In this document: positions 9,623 to 17,122 of the stretch, one piece after another
Layout: every line of letters starts with the position of its first letter
How positions within the stretch are numbered: the first letter of the stretch is position 1
From: Sphingomonas sp. BAUL-RG-20F-R05-02
Lineage (GTDB): Bacteria > Pseudomonadota > Alphaproteobacteria > Sphingomonadales > Sphingomonadaceae
Direction: 5' to 3'
DNA: 64,000 bases
Assembly (NCBI RefSeq): GCF_022662305.1
Contig: NZ_JAKNQH010000011.1
Coordinates: 1 to 64,000, forward strand
Made by a program: the position numbers and the translations under genes
Notes under the pieces: model-generated
Database searches by the model: none
The model's input: the letters and a program-made list of their open reading frames with translations, nothing else
What the model was told of the DNA's origin: nothing

Positions 9623-9655
9623 ACCCGCCGGGGGAGCTAACGGGCTCGGGCGGGT
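9623..9655 (+). promoter_or_regulatory. Leader hairpin before the first island gene
   Basis: Arms ACCCGCC and GGCGGGT enclose an inner GAGC/GCTC stem. It ends seven bases before the ribosome site of the 9676 gene, so it could modulate its translation. Visible only as sequence complementarity. Confidence 0.3.
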
Positions 9656-9675
9656 CACTAGCGGGAGGGTTTGAG

Positions 9676-10008
9676 ATGATGATTACGAGCGAGAGCGCTG
9701 CGGTCCTTACAATCGAACTGGAGGAAGGCACTGCGGAGCCGTTAGGGGACGGATTGTTTGTCGTCTTGCAGCGGGACGAAACTATTAGCGGCAAGCCGAT
9801 GCAGAATGTGGTTCTAACCCTTGAAGACCTTGAGACCCTTCGGGCGCACGAGGGCGCGGTTACGCCAGTCTATCTTGAGGATGGTCGGGCACATTGGATG
9901 GGCGACCATTTCCTAATCGAACAGGCGGACCGCACCGTCGAGGGACACCCGGTCCAGTCTGTGGCGCTCTCCGCGAATGACACGGAGGTCCTACGGCTCG
10001 CGGCTTGA
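9676..10008 (+). CDS. Small protein with two tandem ~37-residue repeats, unknown function
   Basis: A 110-residue acidic protein not matching any family I recognise. It has an internal duplication: GDGLFVVLQRDETISGKP (residues about 25-42, continuing through a QNVVLTLEDLETLRA-like segment) aligns with GDHFLIEQADRTVEGHP (about 75-91, followed by QSVALSANDTEVLRLA). The repeat suggests a small two-fold beta-rich binding domain. ATG chosen because GGGAGGG lies six bases upstream. First gene inside the left end of the island; a structured leader precedes it. Confidence 0.65.
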   Translation: MMITSESAAVLTIELEEGTAEPLGDGLFVVLQRDETISGKPMQNVVLTLEDLETLRAHEGAVTPVYLEDGRAHWMGDHFLIEQADRTVEGHPVQSVALSANDTEVLRLAA

Positions 10009-10109
10009 CCGCCCAGCGGATTGACTGACGGATGCCTCGGCGCTCTGAAGAGTGTCGGGGCTTCTGTATAAGGGCGCCAAAGCGCCCGTCGTGACCTTGG
10101 GGAGCCATC

Positions 10110-10469
10110 ATGCGCCTTGCTGTACCAATCATCCTCTTGGCTTCACTAGCAGCCTGCACAGGCTCCTATGACCCGGATCGTTGTTCCACCGCGTCAGGCC
10201 CCAAGGCCGAGCATGTGTCCGACGCCGGACAAACTTGCATCGTGGATTGGTCGCGCAAACTGGCAGCCTCCACCGACCCGGCTCGGGACGTCGCGGACGC
10301 GGTCCTAGTGGCGTGCCAAGATACGATCGGGAAGGACGATGAGTTACTGGACGGGGTTCTAGAAAACTCAAGCACGGGCACGACACGAGAGGCCTCAACC
10401 GAGGCGCGGCATCTTGCAGTCTTCCGGGTCGTTGAGGAACGTGCAGGCCATTGCAGCTTGAAGAAGTAG
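10110..10469 (+). CDS. Small exported lipoprotein, unknown function
   Basis: A 119-residue protein with a lipoprotein signal peptide and lipobox LAAC (cysteine at residue 16), so predicted to be lipid-anchored. The mature part is helical, contains two further cysteines before a C-terminal CSLKK, and matches no family I recognise. GGGGAG is positioned well upstream of the ATG. It lies 101 bases after the preceding island gene on the same strand and may be co-transcribed. Confidence 0.7.
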   Translation: MRLAVPIILLASLAACTGSYDPDRCSTASGPKAEHVSDAGQTCIVDWSRKLAASTDPARDVADAVLVACQDTIGKDDELLDGVLENSSTGTTREASTEARHLAVFRVVEERAGHCSLKK

Positions 10470-10823
10470 CATACCGTCCCGAGGCCATTGTAGGGGCGCT
10501 GGGAGTCCGCTGGAGCGTGTCGAGCGTTCTGGGGGTACTCGGCGCCCCTTCTGGTGTCTGCGGAGTGCTGCGGGTTCGCGGCGAGCGGCCCTGAGCTTGC
10601 GCTAACTGTCCGCGCACCGGGTAACTGAAGGACTAGACCGATGCAGCGTACTCGCACAGTCTAGCCCGACCACCGCAAACGAAACCGTCTCGGATGGCCG
10701 TCCACTACCAAGGCGCGGACAAGGCGCTGCTAAACAAAACTGGTTGTCATCGAGTAACCGCGAGGCTCCGTAGAAGCCACAGGTGTCTTCCAACGCCGTG
10801 GCAGGCCCGAGCGGCGCCTACAG
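10470..10823. other. Gene-free stretch in the island
   Basis: Lies between two convergent small genes. A long-range inverted repeat (AGGGGCGC and GCGCCCCT, about 50 bases apart) is the only structure seen. Short frames here have no ribosome sites or recognisable motifs. Confidence 0.4.
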
Positions 10824-11102
10824 TTAGCGAAGTCGTTCCCACCGCTCGGCGGCGCTGCCATAGCGTCGGATTGCCTCCTTTGCTTGGCCGTTTAGCTGAA
10901 TTGCATAGTCAATCATCGTTGCCGCGACCTCTTCAGAGGCCTCAACGGCGATATGGACACATTGCCCCACCCCGTTCCGAAGTAGATCGATGTTTTCCCG
11001 AGCAGCATCTTTGATCCGGCGCACTGCCGCATCATCGAGACCTTGCGTCCAATCGTCATTTGCAGGTGCATGCCTTATCGGAACCGCTTTCGACTTCTGC
11101 AT
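10824..11102 (-). CDS. Small helical hypothetical protein
   Basis: A 92-residue protein, mostly amphipathic helix after a basic start (MQKSKAVPIRHAP). No recognised domain. The start is supported by GAGGTGG five bases before the ATG. It is transcribed opposite to the zinc-ribbon gene on its right. Possibly a small regulator or structural protein of the island; no function can be assigned. Confidence 0.55.
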   Translation of the reverse strand: MQKSKAVPIRHAPANDDWTQGLDDAAVRRIKDAARENIDLLRNGVGQCVHIAVEASEEVAATMIDYAIQLNGQAKEAIRRYGSAAERWERLR

Positions 11103-11262
11103 GTAGCCACCTCGTCTTCGGCTGAAAAGTCGCCGTTGCGGGTTAACAAAAGGTAAATGTTAACCGATGGTAAGACGGGGCGGTGTACGGAGGCGGTAAA
11201 CCGAGTCTTAAAATGCTACCGCCCTTTCCTACAGTTCCCTTTCCGTTCCATTCTGCCCCCGC

Positions 11263-11556
11263 ATGGGCGCAAACACTCGCTTCCGGTCCCTCTCGGACTA
11301 CATCCGCAACAAGGCCAACGTGCGGGCCAAGTGCCGTTGCGGCCACGTGGGCGTCGTGGATGCCGTGAAGTTCAAGCGTTGGGTTGCAGCCCACGGGGAC
11401 AACGAGTGGCTGGAGGTCTGCGGAGGGCGTCTGCGGTGCATTGAGTGCCGAGGGAGGCCGGTGAGCATCAAGCCGACGCCTGAAGGCCCCACGATGCCCC
11501 ATTGGATGGACCGCGAGGAACTTTGGGTCCGGCTGGTGAAACGCTTGAGGGGCTGA
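11263..11556 (+). CDS. Small zinc-ribbon-like protein
   Basis: A 97-residue protein with two cysteine pairs: AKCRCGHVG (residues about 23-31) and LRCIECRG (about 58-65), spaced as in a zinc ribbon. The C-terminal tail ends with WMDREELWVRLVKRLRG. Likely a nucleic-acid- or protein-binding zinc ribbon, but the family is not one I can name. No good ribosome site is visible. A diverged copy of the last 34 residues lies at 12021-12191, so the gene or its tail has been duplicated in the island. Confidence 0.6.
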   Translation: MGANTRFRSLSDYIRNKANVRAKCRCGHVGVVDAVKFKRWVAAHGDNEWLEVCGGRLRCIECRGRPVSIKPTPEGPTMPHWMDREELWVRLVKRLRG

Positions 11557-11619
11557 GCGGCTCAAGATGATAGCGAGCGGAGTGCCGTATGCTTGTCACA
11601 CCGCTGAACCTAGCAACGA

Positions 11620-11952
11620 TCAGCGTTGATGGTTGCTGATATGGACTATGTGAGCAACCGTCGCTTCTGAAAGCGGCGTGATAAACTGAAGCCCGGCAAA
11701 GCCGTAAACAGACCATGCCACCCGACACGATTGAGCCGCTTCGCCGTGCACGTTGATTGTCGCGTCCGCTCCGTGCTGCAACGCGAATGGTGTGCTAATA
11801 TGCACTCCTAACACGGAGACGTTCAGAAGGATGCCGGGTACGTCCCCCATCATCGCTGAGGTTACTCTAATCGGTAGCCGAACTGGCTGTCGCTCGACAT
11901 AACGCTCGTCGCGCCAAGCTGAACGGTTTGTTGGAAGCCTCGCATCGACCAT
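11620..11952 (-). CDS. PilZ-domain protein
   Basis: A 110-residue single-domain protein with the two PilZ signature elements for cyclic-di-GMP binding: RQPVR (RxxxR) near residue 20 and NVSVLG ([D/N]xSxxG) near residue 44, followed by the beta strands ending CRVAWSVYGFAGLQF. Likely a c-di-GMP receptor linking the second messenger to another protein; no partner is adjacent. As island cargo it could tie element behaviour to host lifestyle, but that is inference. Confidence 0.75.
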   Translation of the reverse strand: MVDARLPTNRSAWRDERYVERQPVRLPIRVTSAMMGDVPGILLNVSVLGVHISTPFALQHGADATINVHGEAAQSCRVAWSVYGFAGLQFITPLSEATVAHIVHISNHQR

Positions 11953-12020
11953 AGCCTACGCCTACGCAAAACTACTTAAGGCAATCTCAAGGCTGCGGTG
12001 ATTGCGACCGGGGCAGAAGG

Positions 12021-12191
12021 ATGGCGGCAGGCGACGGGGCGACGTTATCGGCTCCAAAACGGCCGATGAGCATCAAGCCGATCCCTGAGGAGCCCACGAG
12101 GCCGGACTGGATGGACCGTGAGGAACTGTGGGTCCGTCTTCTTAACCGGTTGAGGGTGACGCCAAAATTAGTTTCGGTCGATCGGCCTTAG
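12021..12191 (+). pseudogene. Remnant of a second zinc-ribbon gene (C-terminal part)
   Basis: A 56-codon frame whose middle, RPMSIKPIPEEPTRPDWMDR and onward, matches the last 34 residues of the 97-residue zinc-ribbon protein at 11263-11556. Both cysteine pairs are missing, and the original stop has been lost so the frame runs on 11 codons into the 3' end of the DUF2971 gene on the other strand. An ATG exists at 12021 but AGAAGG abuts it with no proper spacing. Best read as a truncated duplicate. Confidence 0.55.
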
Positions 12192-13108
12192 CCCCTGAAA
12201 CTGGACGCTGAGTGGTGCAAGGCCACCGATCGATAACCATGCTGAGATAGCGGGTATAGAGCATTGCCCGGACCATTCTGATTCCTGGGTCCGAACCATA
12301 GCTCTCGGATCACTGGCCCCTCTCCCCGTGCCAGCGGGATATCCACATATGCAATCACGTCCGCGCCTGCTGCTCTGAACCGAATGGTCTCCCCCGCCAC
12401 AGGCGACCCGTCGCATACGCCTCCTTCATCGACTAGTTGCCAACCGTCCTCCGCGATATCTACTCGCAGTTCGTGTACCGCCCTCACCTCTTGCTCTTCG
12501 CGGAACGATGAGTGTTTATAAGCTAGAAGGTAGCTGGCTAGACGCGCCGCGTCTTGACCAACCGCACCTTTGAAATCTTTCCCAGACTCTTTGAACTTCA
12601 AGAATAGGAAAATTAGTTCATTGCGCACTTCTTCGATCTGGCGGTCGCGATCGTAAAGAACCTCAAACAGCGTAATGGGCATCCTGCTTAAAGCATTGGC
12701 GTCGAAACCTATTGCCCAGCCTTGCGCATTATCTGAGTAACCGCGCCACTGACTCAGCACGTCCGGGTCTTTCGAAAAGCAGGATATGACCGGGTGACTG
12801 ATAAGCTGCTTGGAAGAGATATAAGCATCAACGCTATCAAGGAACTTGACGTCTAAGCCGTCTAATTCAGGCTTTTGGCGAGCCAGCTTCAAGGCGGCGG
12901 TAGCCGCACTTTCAAATACTCCGTACCCATAGGCGGTTTCTCTAGCATCATTCATCATGTTAACGTCGCTGAACCGTAACTTTCCTCCTTCAACAACGGC
13001 TAGAAAAGTTGCGGTGCTGCAATAATGATACAGCGCTGCGTTTGGGTCAGGCCTGAAAACACGATCATGTATCGTTGGCAGGGAAGGTGTAGCGTCTTCT
13101 TCTGTCAT
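12188..13108 (-). CDS. DUF2971 domain protein
   Basis: A 306-residue protein matching DUF2971: ALYHYCSTATFLAVVEGGKL then FSDVNMMNDARE near the start, and VISCFSKDPDVLSQWRGYSD followed by GWAIGFDA. The family has no settled biochemical role but is frequent on mobile elements. AGGAG lies eight bases before the chosen ATG; an upstream start at 13138 would add ten residues. It lies 43 bases downstream of the HNH gene on the same strand, so the two are probably one transcript. Lower GC than the chromosome, consistent with transfer. Confidence 0.72.
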   Translation of the reverse strand: MTEEDATPSLPTIHDRVFRPDPNAALYHYCSTATFLAVVEGGKLRFSDVNMMNDARETAYGYGVFESAATAALKLARQKPELDGLDVKFLDSVDAYISSKQLISHPVISCFSKDPDVLSQWRGYSDNAQGWAIGFDANALSRMPITLFEVLYDRDRQIEEVRNELIFLFLKFKESGKDFKGAVGQDAARLASYLLAYKHSSFREEQEVRAVHELRVDIAEDGWQLVDEGGVCDGSPVAGETIRFRAAGADVIAYVDIPLARGEGPVIRELWFGPRNQNGPGNALYPLSQHGYRSVALHHSASSFRG

Positions 13109-13151
13109 ATCGGCGGCTCCTGTTAAACAAAGTCCCACGGTGAAGGGTTAT

Positions 13152-13880
13152 CTAAACCGCTTTGATGTATTTCCCCCGAAACGACGCGTTCATGCCGTAT
13201 GCGCCGAGCCAATTCTCCTCGGTCACTTCTAACATTCCGTCGATGAAGCGAAGCCACGTCGTTGTCACCTCATCCTCGCGAAGCGGTCGTGCGTAAACGA
13301 TTTCGCATCCTTCGATCAGCTCTCCCGTGAATTCGAGGATGCCGAGGTTCGGGCCATAGGGACGGCTGGTGCCGTAAAGGGCAAGCCCCGAAACGTAATA
13401 CTGCACATTCCCTTCGAAGCTGTCGGGCAGCGGCGTGAAGTTCAGCTCGGCACCATCCTCGCCTGAGCCAACGCGTATCCATGATCCCGCAAAGGGATCA
13501 CTTGCGGGCGTCGTTATTTCGCCGAAATGCACCTGCTGTGTGAAGGCCTTGTTGATGCTCTCATACAACTCCGTTCGGAACTGCTTCACCTCGCCAATTG
13601 TGAGGTTCTTGCGTTGCGATGAGACGCTATCGTACTCATCGTGGTGCTCGAAACAGAGGAAGGCGAGGTTAGTCTCAGCGTTGTTTGAACTCTTCTGGTC
13701 GAGATGCGCAATTTGTCCCGCCTTGAGTTGCGTATCTCTGTTCAGTCCGAAACAGATGCAGCATCGCCGCCGCGACTGCACTAGGACGCCGGTTTCAGTC
13801 GGGGCGGGCAGAGGCTTGCGGGACATGGTCCGTAAATACTGCGTCAACTCGCCAAGAGAAGGCGCATTTTGATTGCTCAC
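13152..13880 (-). CDS. HNH-nuclease-like protein with unknown C-terminal domain
   Basis: A 242-residue protein. Residues 40-85 carry an HNH/McrA-type zinc-finger nuclease pattern: C40-x2-C43, H59 in QIAHLDQ, N71 in ETNLAFLC, C76 and H79/H80 in CFEHHDEYD. The C-terminal 140 residues are a predicted beta-rich domain without a family I recognise. Such layouts usually pair a DNA-cutting module with a sensing domain. GTG start with no clear ribosome site; an ATG 18 codons later is an alternative. Probably co-transcribed with the DUF2971 gene. A role in defence is inference from island location and domain type only. Confidence 0.65.
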   Translation of the reverse strand: MSNQNAPSLGELTQYLRTMSRKPLPAPTETGVLVQSRRRCCICFGLNRDTQLKAGQIAHLDQKSSNNAETNLAFLCFEHHDEYDSVSSQRKNLTIGEVKQFRTELYESINKAFTQQVHFGEITTPASDPFAGSWIRVGSGEDGAELNFTPLPDSFEGNVQYYVSGLALYGTSRPYGPNLGILEFTGELIEGCEIVYARPLREDEVTTTWLRFIDGMLEVTEENWLGAYGMNASFRGKYIKAV

Positions 13881-13958
13881 GACAATCTAGAGCGCCGATA
13901 GCAGGAGGTGGGATCGACTTAGACGGCTTGAAGCCTTTTCCTCGATCCCGCAAGGGCA

Positions 13959-14327
13959 TTAGAGCGGGAGGCCATCACCGGGCTCTGCGCGTACCCCAGC
14001 GCCAAGGCCTCCGGGGGCCTCATAGGGGACCGGCAGGCCACTACCGGGCGCTCCGGGTACTCCCGGTGCCTGATAGGGGACGATGGCCTGTGACGACTCT
14101 CCTGCGGCCTCCTGAGGGGGCTGCAGCAGCGCGAGGCGTGGAGGTGCCTGTGGGAGGCCCTGCGGCAACGGTTGGGCAAGCTGTGAGGCCTCCGTTGTGG
14201 CGGTGCGAAAACGGGCGCGGAACGGCGCCGTAACGCCGATGCAGTAGCGACGAGGTACGCCAACGACTTGAAGACTTGGCAGGACGTACCGGGGCAAGAG
14301 GATTGGCCGCAGGCGCTTAGGGTACAT
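13959..14327 (-). CDS. Possible proline-rich small protein
   Basis: The C-terminal half is proline/alanine-rich with a repeated VPYQAPGVPGA / VPYEAPGGLGA unit, reminiscent of the low-complexity repeat protein at 16062-16547. No ribosome site precedes the ATG at 14327 and other frames are also open, so the gene may not be real. The whole 13881-14384 stretch otherwise holds no convincing gene. Confidence 0.3.
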   Translation of the reverse strand: MYPKRLRPILLPRYVLPSLQVVGVPRRYCIGVTAPFRARFRTATTEASQLAQPLPQGLPQAPPRLALLQPPQEAAGESSQAIVPYQAPGVPGAPGSGLPVPYEAPGGLGAGVRAEPGDGLPL

Positions 14328-14384
14328 TGAGGCGGCCGTCTGCGCCTTCCTTGCGTTTTGCGTTATTGCTGCCAAGTTAGCCGT

Positions 14385-14900
14385 ATGGCCGCCGTGTCTG
14401 ACTTTGAGCACCTCTCCCGCGCCCCTCGCATGCTTTCAGCGCAGGTGGAGGAGACCATTAGTAGGCTCGTGGCAAACCTCATGACAGGGGCACGCACGGT
14501 TGATGTGAATGGGCTTCGGACTTGCTCAATGGCGATCACCCTCATCGCCGTAGGCGTGATTGGCACGTTCGAGGGGATGCTCCAGCAACGGTTCGCGTGC
14601 AATGACGCTTACGCCGAGCTGGACAAGATGCTCCGCGACAAAAAGCGTTGCGACCTAGCAGACCGCCTCGTCGATTATCGGCTGGCCGTTAACGTGCTAA
14701 AACATGGCGCAGGGCGCAGCTATAACACTTTACTGTCCAGACGTACGGAACTGCCGTTCGCCATTAAAGGCGCAGGCGAAGCCTTTTTCGACGAAGGCGA
14801 TGTTTCAGAGGTTGGGGGATTGGTTGATACTCGCGGCGAATTCGTAAGCCACTGCATAGACCTTATCAATGAGATAAGGGAGGCGATCGGGATTAATTGA
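14385..14900 (+). CDS. Orphan protein, unknown function
   Basis: A 171-residue, largely helical protein. A hydrophobic helix (MAITLIAVGVIGTFEGML, residues about 48-65) could be a membrane segment or a buried helix. A distinctive central motif reads YRLAVNVLKHGAGRSYNTLL followed by ELPFAIK; the conserved-looking LKHG...SY could mark an active or binding site. I do not recognise the family. The ATG at 14385 has a weak ribosome site. GC is lower than in chromosomal genes. Same strand as the next orphan gene, 256 bases away. Confidence 0.55.
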   Translation: MAAVSDFEHLSRAPRMLSAQVEETISRLVANLMTGARTVDVNGLRTCSMAITLIAVGVIGTFEGMLQQRFACNDAYAELDKMLRDKKRCDLADRLVDYRLAVNVLKHGAGRSYNTLLSRRTELPFAIKGAGEAFFDEGDVSEVGGLVDTRGEFVSHCIDLINEIREAIGIN

Positions 14901-15156
14901 CCGGCCTTGGCTCCTAGCATCCTTCCGGGGCTCGGCCGAACCTTTCTGGAGCGCAGGGCATCGCAGCCTGAAAAATAACCCCCGGAACCCAGAAGGGAAC
15001 CAAGGGAACTATCAGCCGATCGGTAAACAAGCCGACCCCAGTGGGCCCTACCGTGCCCCTCTGGATGAGTATAAGGTAGCAATCGCATCAAGCACATTGC
15101 GCGGCGGATTGTCGCGGGTCAGTGTGAACGGCTTAGCAGCGATTACCGGAACCAAA

Positions 15157-15954
15157 ATGTCCGAACAGACCGATCCCGCACGAGAGTTTACCGATCTTTG
15201 CATGCGGATACGGATGTCCACCACCGACTCCGGCGAAAATTATCTCGGGACTCAGTTTGGCGTTCCGCCGTGGTCAGGTGATTTTGTCAGGATATTGGCT
15301 GCAATTCACACTCGCATCGACGATCTTATCAAAATGATGAAGGAGGTCGGTCTAGATGAAGATATCGCAGACACGGCTGTAAACTGCCTAAACACGACCC
15401 GTCACGCGTTTACCCCGGCCGGCACTCAGAACCAATGGGCCCATGCCACAAGTCATTATCTCACTGATGCAAATTTGCTCCCCATTCGTATGGCGAGCGC
15501 TTACTTGCGACCGAAATATGGATATACTGTTGTTTCTAATGAAGAGCTCGAAGAGCTGGTGGTTGACATCGAGCAGCTTCTCGAATGGCTTCGGGAACGG
15601 GAGTTATCGGAGAGAGATTTCATTCGTTCGGCACTAATCGAAGGGCTCGAAGCATTTGTATTAAAGCTGACAAAAGTGGGCATCTACGGGTGGCCTGAGA
15701 CTTTCGCGTCTTTGCGAGAAGTTGTTGCTGCATATCTGGCACTGGATCGAGGGTCTCCGGACGCAGGCGTCTCGCCCCCATATGAAGCTATGGTCAAGAA
15801 GACAGGCGAAGTTCTTCAGAAGATATTTGATCGCGTTAAGTTCGCTAAAGAAGTGAGCGAAACGGCTGATTGGGTCCTCAGGGGCTACGGAGCGCTTACA
15901 GCAGCCGCACAAATCGCACATCCGATCGTAGCTCTTCTTCCCCATGGAGCATGA
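15157..15954 (+). CDS. Orphan helical protein, unknown function
   Basis: A 265-residue acidic, predominantly alpha-helical protein with no signal peptide and no family I can name. Notable segments are EELEELVVDIEQLLEWLRER (a coiled-coil-like helix near residue 150) and a C-terminal amphipathic stretch GYGALTAAAQIAHPIVALLP that might associate with membrane. Codon use is clearly more A/T-rich than the chromosome, marking it as acquired cargo. Start chosen at the ATG before SEQTDPAREF; an alternative lies 20 codons upstream. Confidence 0.55.
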   Translation: MSEQTDPAREFTDLCMRIRMSTTDSGENYLGTQFGVPPWSGDFVRILAAIHTRIDDLIKMMKEVGLDEDIADTAVNCLNTTRHAFTPAGTQNQWAHATSHYLTDANLLPIRMASAYLRPKYGYTVVSNEELEELVVDIEQLLEWLRERELSERDFIRSALIEGLEAFVLKLTKVGIYGWPETFASLREVVAAYLALDRGSPDAGVSPPYEAMVKKTGEVLQKIFDRVKFAKEVSETADWVLRGYGALTAAAQIAHPIVALLPHGA

Positions 15955-16061
15955 CACGCAACTCCCGTTACAGGCGACCCGGTGTAGTGCGACGAATCGG
16001 GCCCAGCAAAGGGCCGCGAGTGCCTCGGCTACCCCTAAAGACAGCCGAGGAATGCCTTCAT

Positions 16062-16547
16062 CTAAAACCCGAGCCAGTTCCACCACGAGGGGGCTTGCTG
16101 GCGATCAGCGTCCGCTTGGGACATATAGCCCTGATGACGTGCGGCATCGGCTTCGGACATGAAGCGTCGGTTTAATGGTATAGAGGACCGCCCGGACACC
16201 TGACGGGACGGTACGGCCCCTCCAGCGAAATGCTGCGCCTCTTCCTCCGTCATGGGCCCGCTGTACCCCGCAGGAACTCCCGGCAAGAAACGGCTCCCTT
16301 TCATCCGGACAGCATCCGCTTGGGACAGCGTGCTCCTTCCGGCCATCAGGGACGAGTGGAGCGCAGGGACAGGCAATCCAGCGGCTTGAAGCCGGGCAAC
16401 ATCCCCCTGCGAGAGGGCGCCGCGAGGGACCGCGCGGGCCGCGTCGGCCTCGGATAGAGCACCACGGGGGACGGCACTTGCCGCTTCTGCTTCGGTGAGG
16501 GCGCCGTAGGACCCAGCGGATGAACGATTGCGTGGGACACGTGCCAT
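16062..16547 (-). CDS. Repeat protein with seven copies of a [LM][ST][EQ]-x-x-A motif
   Basis: A 161-residue protein built from imperfect repeats: ALTEAEAASAVPRG, ALSEADAARAVPRG, ALSQGDVARLQAAG, TLSQADAVRMKG, PMTEEEAQHFAGG, FMSEADAARHQG and YMSQADADRQQ, ending WWNWLGF. The first three copies are tandem at 14 residues; the others are spread out. I know no family with this signature. It may be a short-linear-motif scaffold, or a phage-type minor protein. GGGGAGG precedes the ATG, and the ATG overlaps the stop of the antirepressor gene (TAATG), so the pair is translationally coupled. Function unknown. Confidence 0.65.
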   Translation of the reverse strand: MARVPRNRSSAGSYGALTEAEAASAVPRGALSEADAARAVPRGALSQGDVARLQAAGLPVPALHSSLMAGRSTLSQADAVRMKGSRFLPGVPAGYSGPMTEEEAQHFAGGAVPSRQVSGRSSIPLNRRFMSEADAARHQGYMSQADADRQQAPSWWNWLGF

Positions 16548-17122
16548 TATGCTACCTCCCCCTTCGCTTCCCGCGCCGCCTTGAGCTGCTCCGCTCGGGC
16601 TTCCCACGCACGTTCCAGCGCTAACTCTTGCAGCTCCCGGCCGGGGTTGTGAGCGCCTAGAGCATTGGTCGTGGCCTTGAGGACGAGCCATTCAGCGAGC
16701 CATCCGGAGTACCTCATGGGGCGTGGAGGACGGCGACGGCCCGGCGAGAGCGTTAGGAACATCGCCGGATCGCTTTCGGAAGCGTTCGGGCAGAGCTTGC
16801 GGGCCTCGCGCTTGGCCCATGCGGTGAGGCGCTGGCCCTTGGGGGCGTCGATGAGGTCCGCGAGGTAGAATACGCCTACCGGGCTTAGGACAGTGACGTT
16901 GACGATGCCGTCTTCGGTAGCCTCTTGGGCGATGCGCTTGCCGTGGGCGGGGAACAGGTAGCTCTGGACCTTGGCGGCTGCGACTTCCTTGCTCCAGCCG
17001 ATGGCATCGCAGAGGTCGTCAAGGGCGAAATAGGGAACGCCGCCGTCCTCGAAGGTGACAATCGCTATGGGTTTGCCCTCGAAGAGTAAGGACGTGGGTA
17101 TGGTTTCGATTTGATCGGTCAT
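16547..17122 (-). CDS. Phage-type antirepressor (P22_AR_N/BRO-N-like)
   Basis: A 191-residue protein whose N-terminal 110 residues resemble the phage antirepressor N-terminal (P22_AR_N or BRO-N) domain: LLFEGKPIAIVTFEDGGVPY, FALDDLCDAIGWS, then VTVLSPVGVFYLADL and RLTAWAKREARKL. Such proteins relieve repression of phage or element genes by binding repressor or DNA. The C-terminal part is a helical tail. The ATG at 17122 was chosen; the frame is open to a TTG at 17155 without a ribosome site. Coupled to the downstream repeat protein by a TAATG overlap. Points to phage-derived control of the island. Confidence 0.7.
   Translation of the reverse strand: MTDQIETIPTSLLFEGKPIAIVTFEDGGVPYFALDDLCDAIGWSKEVAAAKVQSYLFPAHGKRIAQEATEDGIVNVTVLSPVGVFYLADLIDAPKGQRLTAWAKREARKLCPNASESDPAMFLTLSPGRRRPPRPMRYSGWLAEWLVLKATTNALGAHNPGRELQELALERAWEARAEQLKAAREAKGEVA

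Noticed and set aside
13928..14233. 101-codon plus-strand frame
   Set aside because: Shadow of a GC-rich repeat region; the opposite-strand proline-rich frame is the only plausible alternative and is itself weak.
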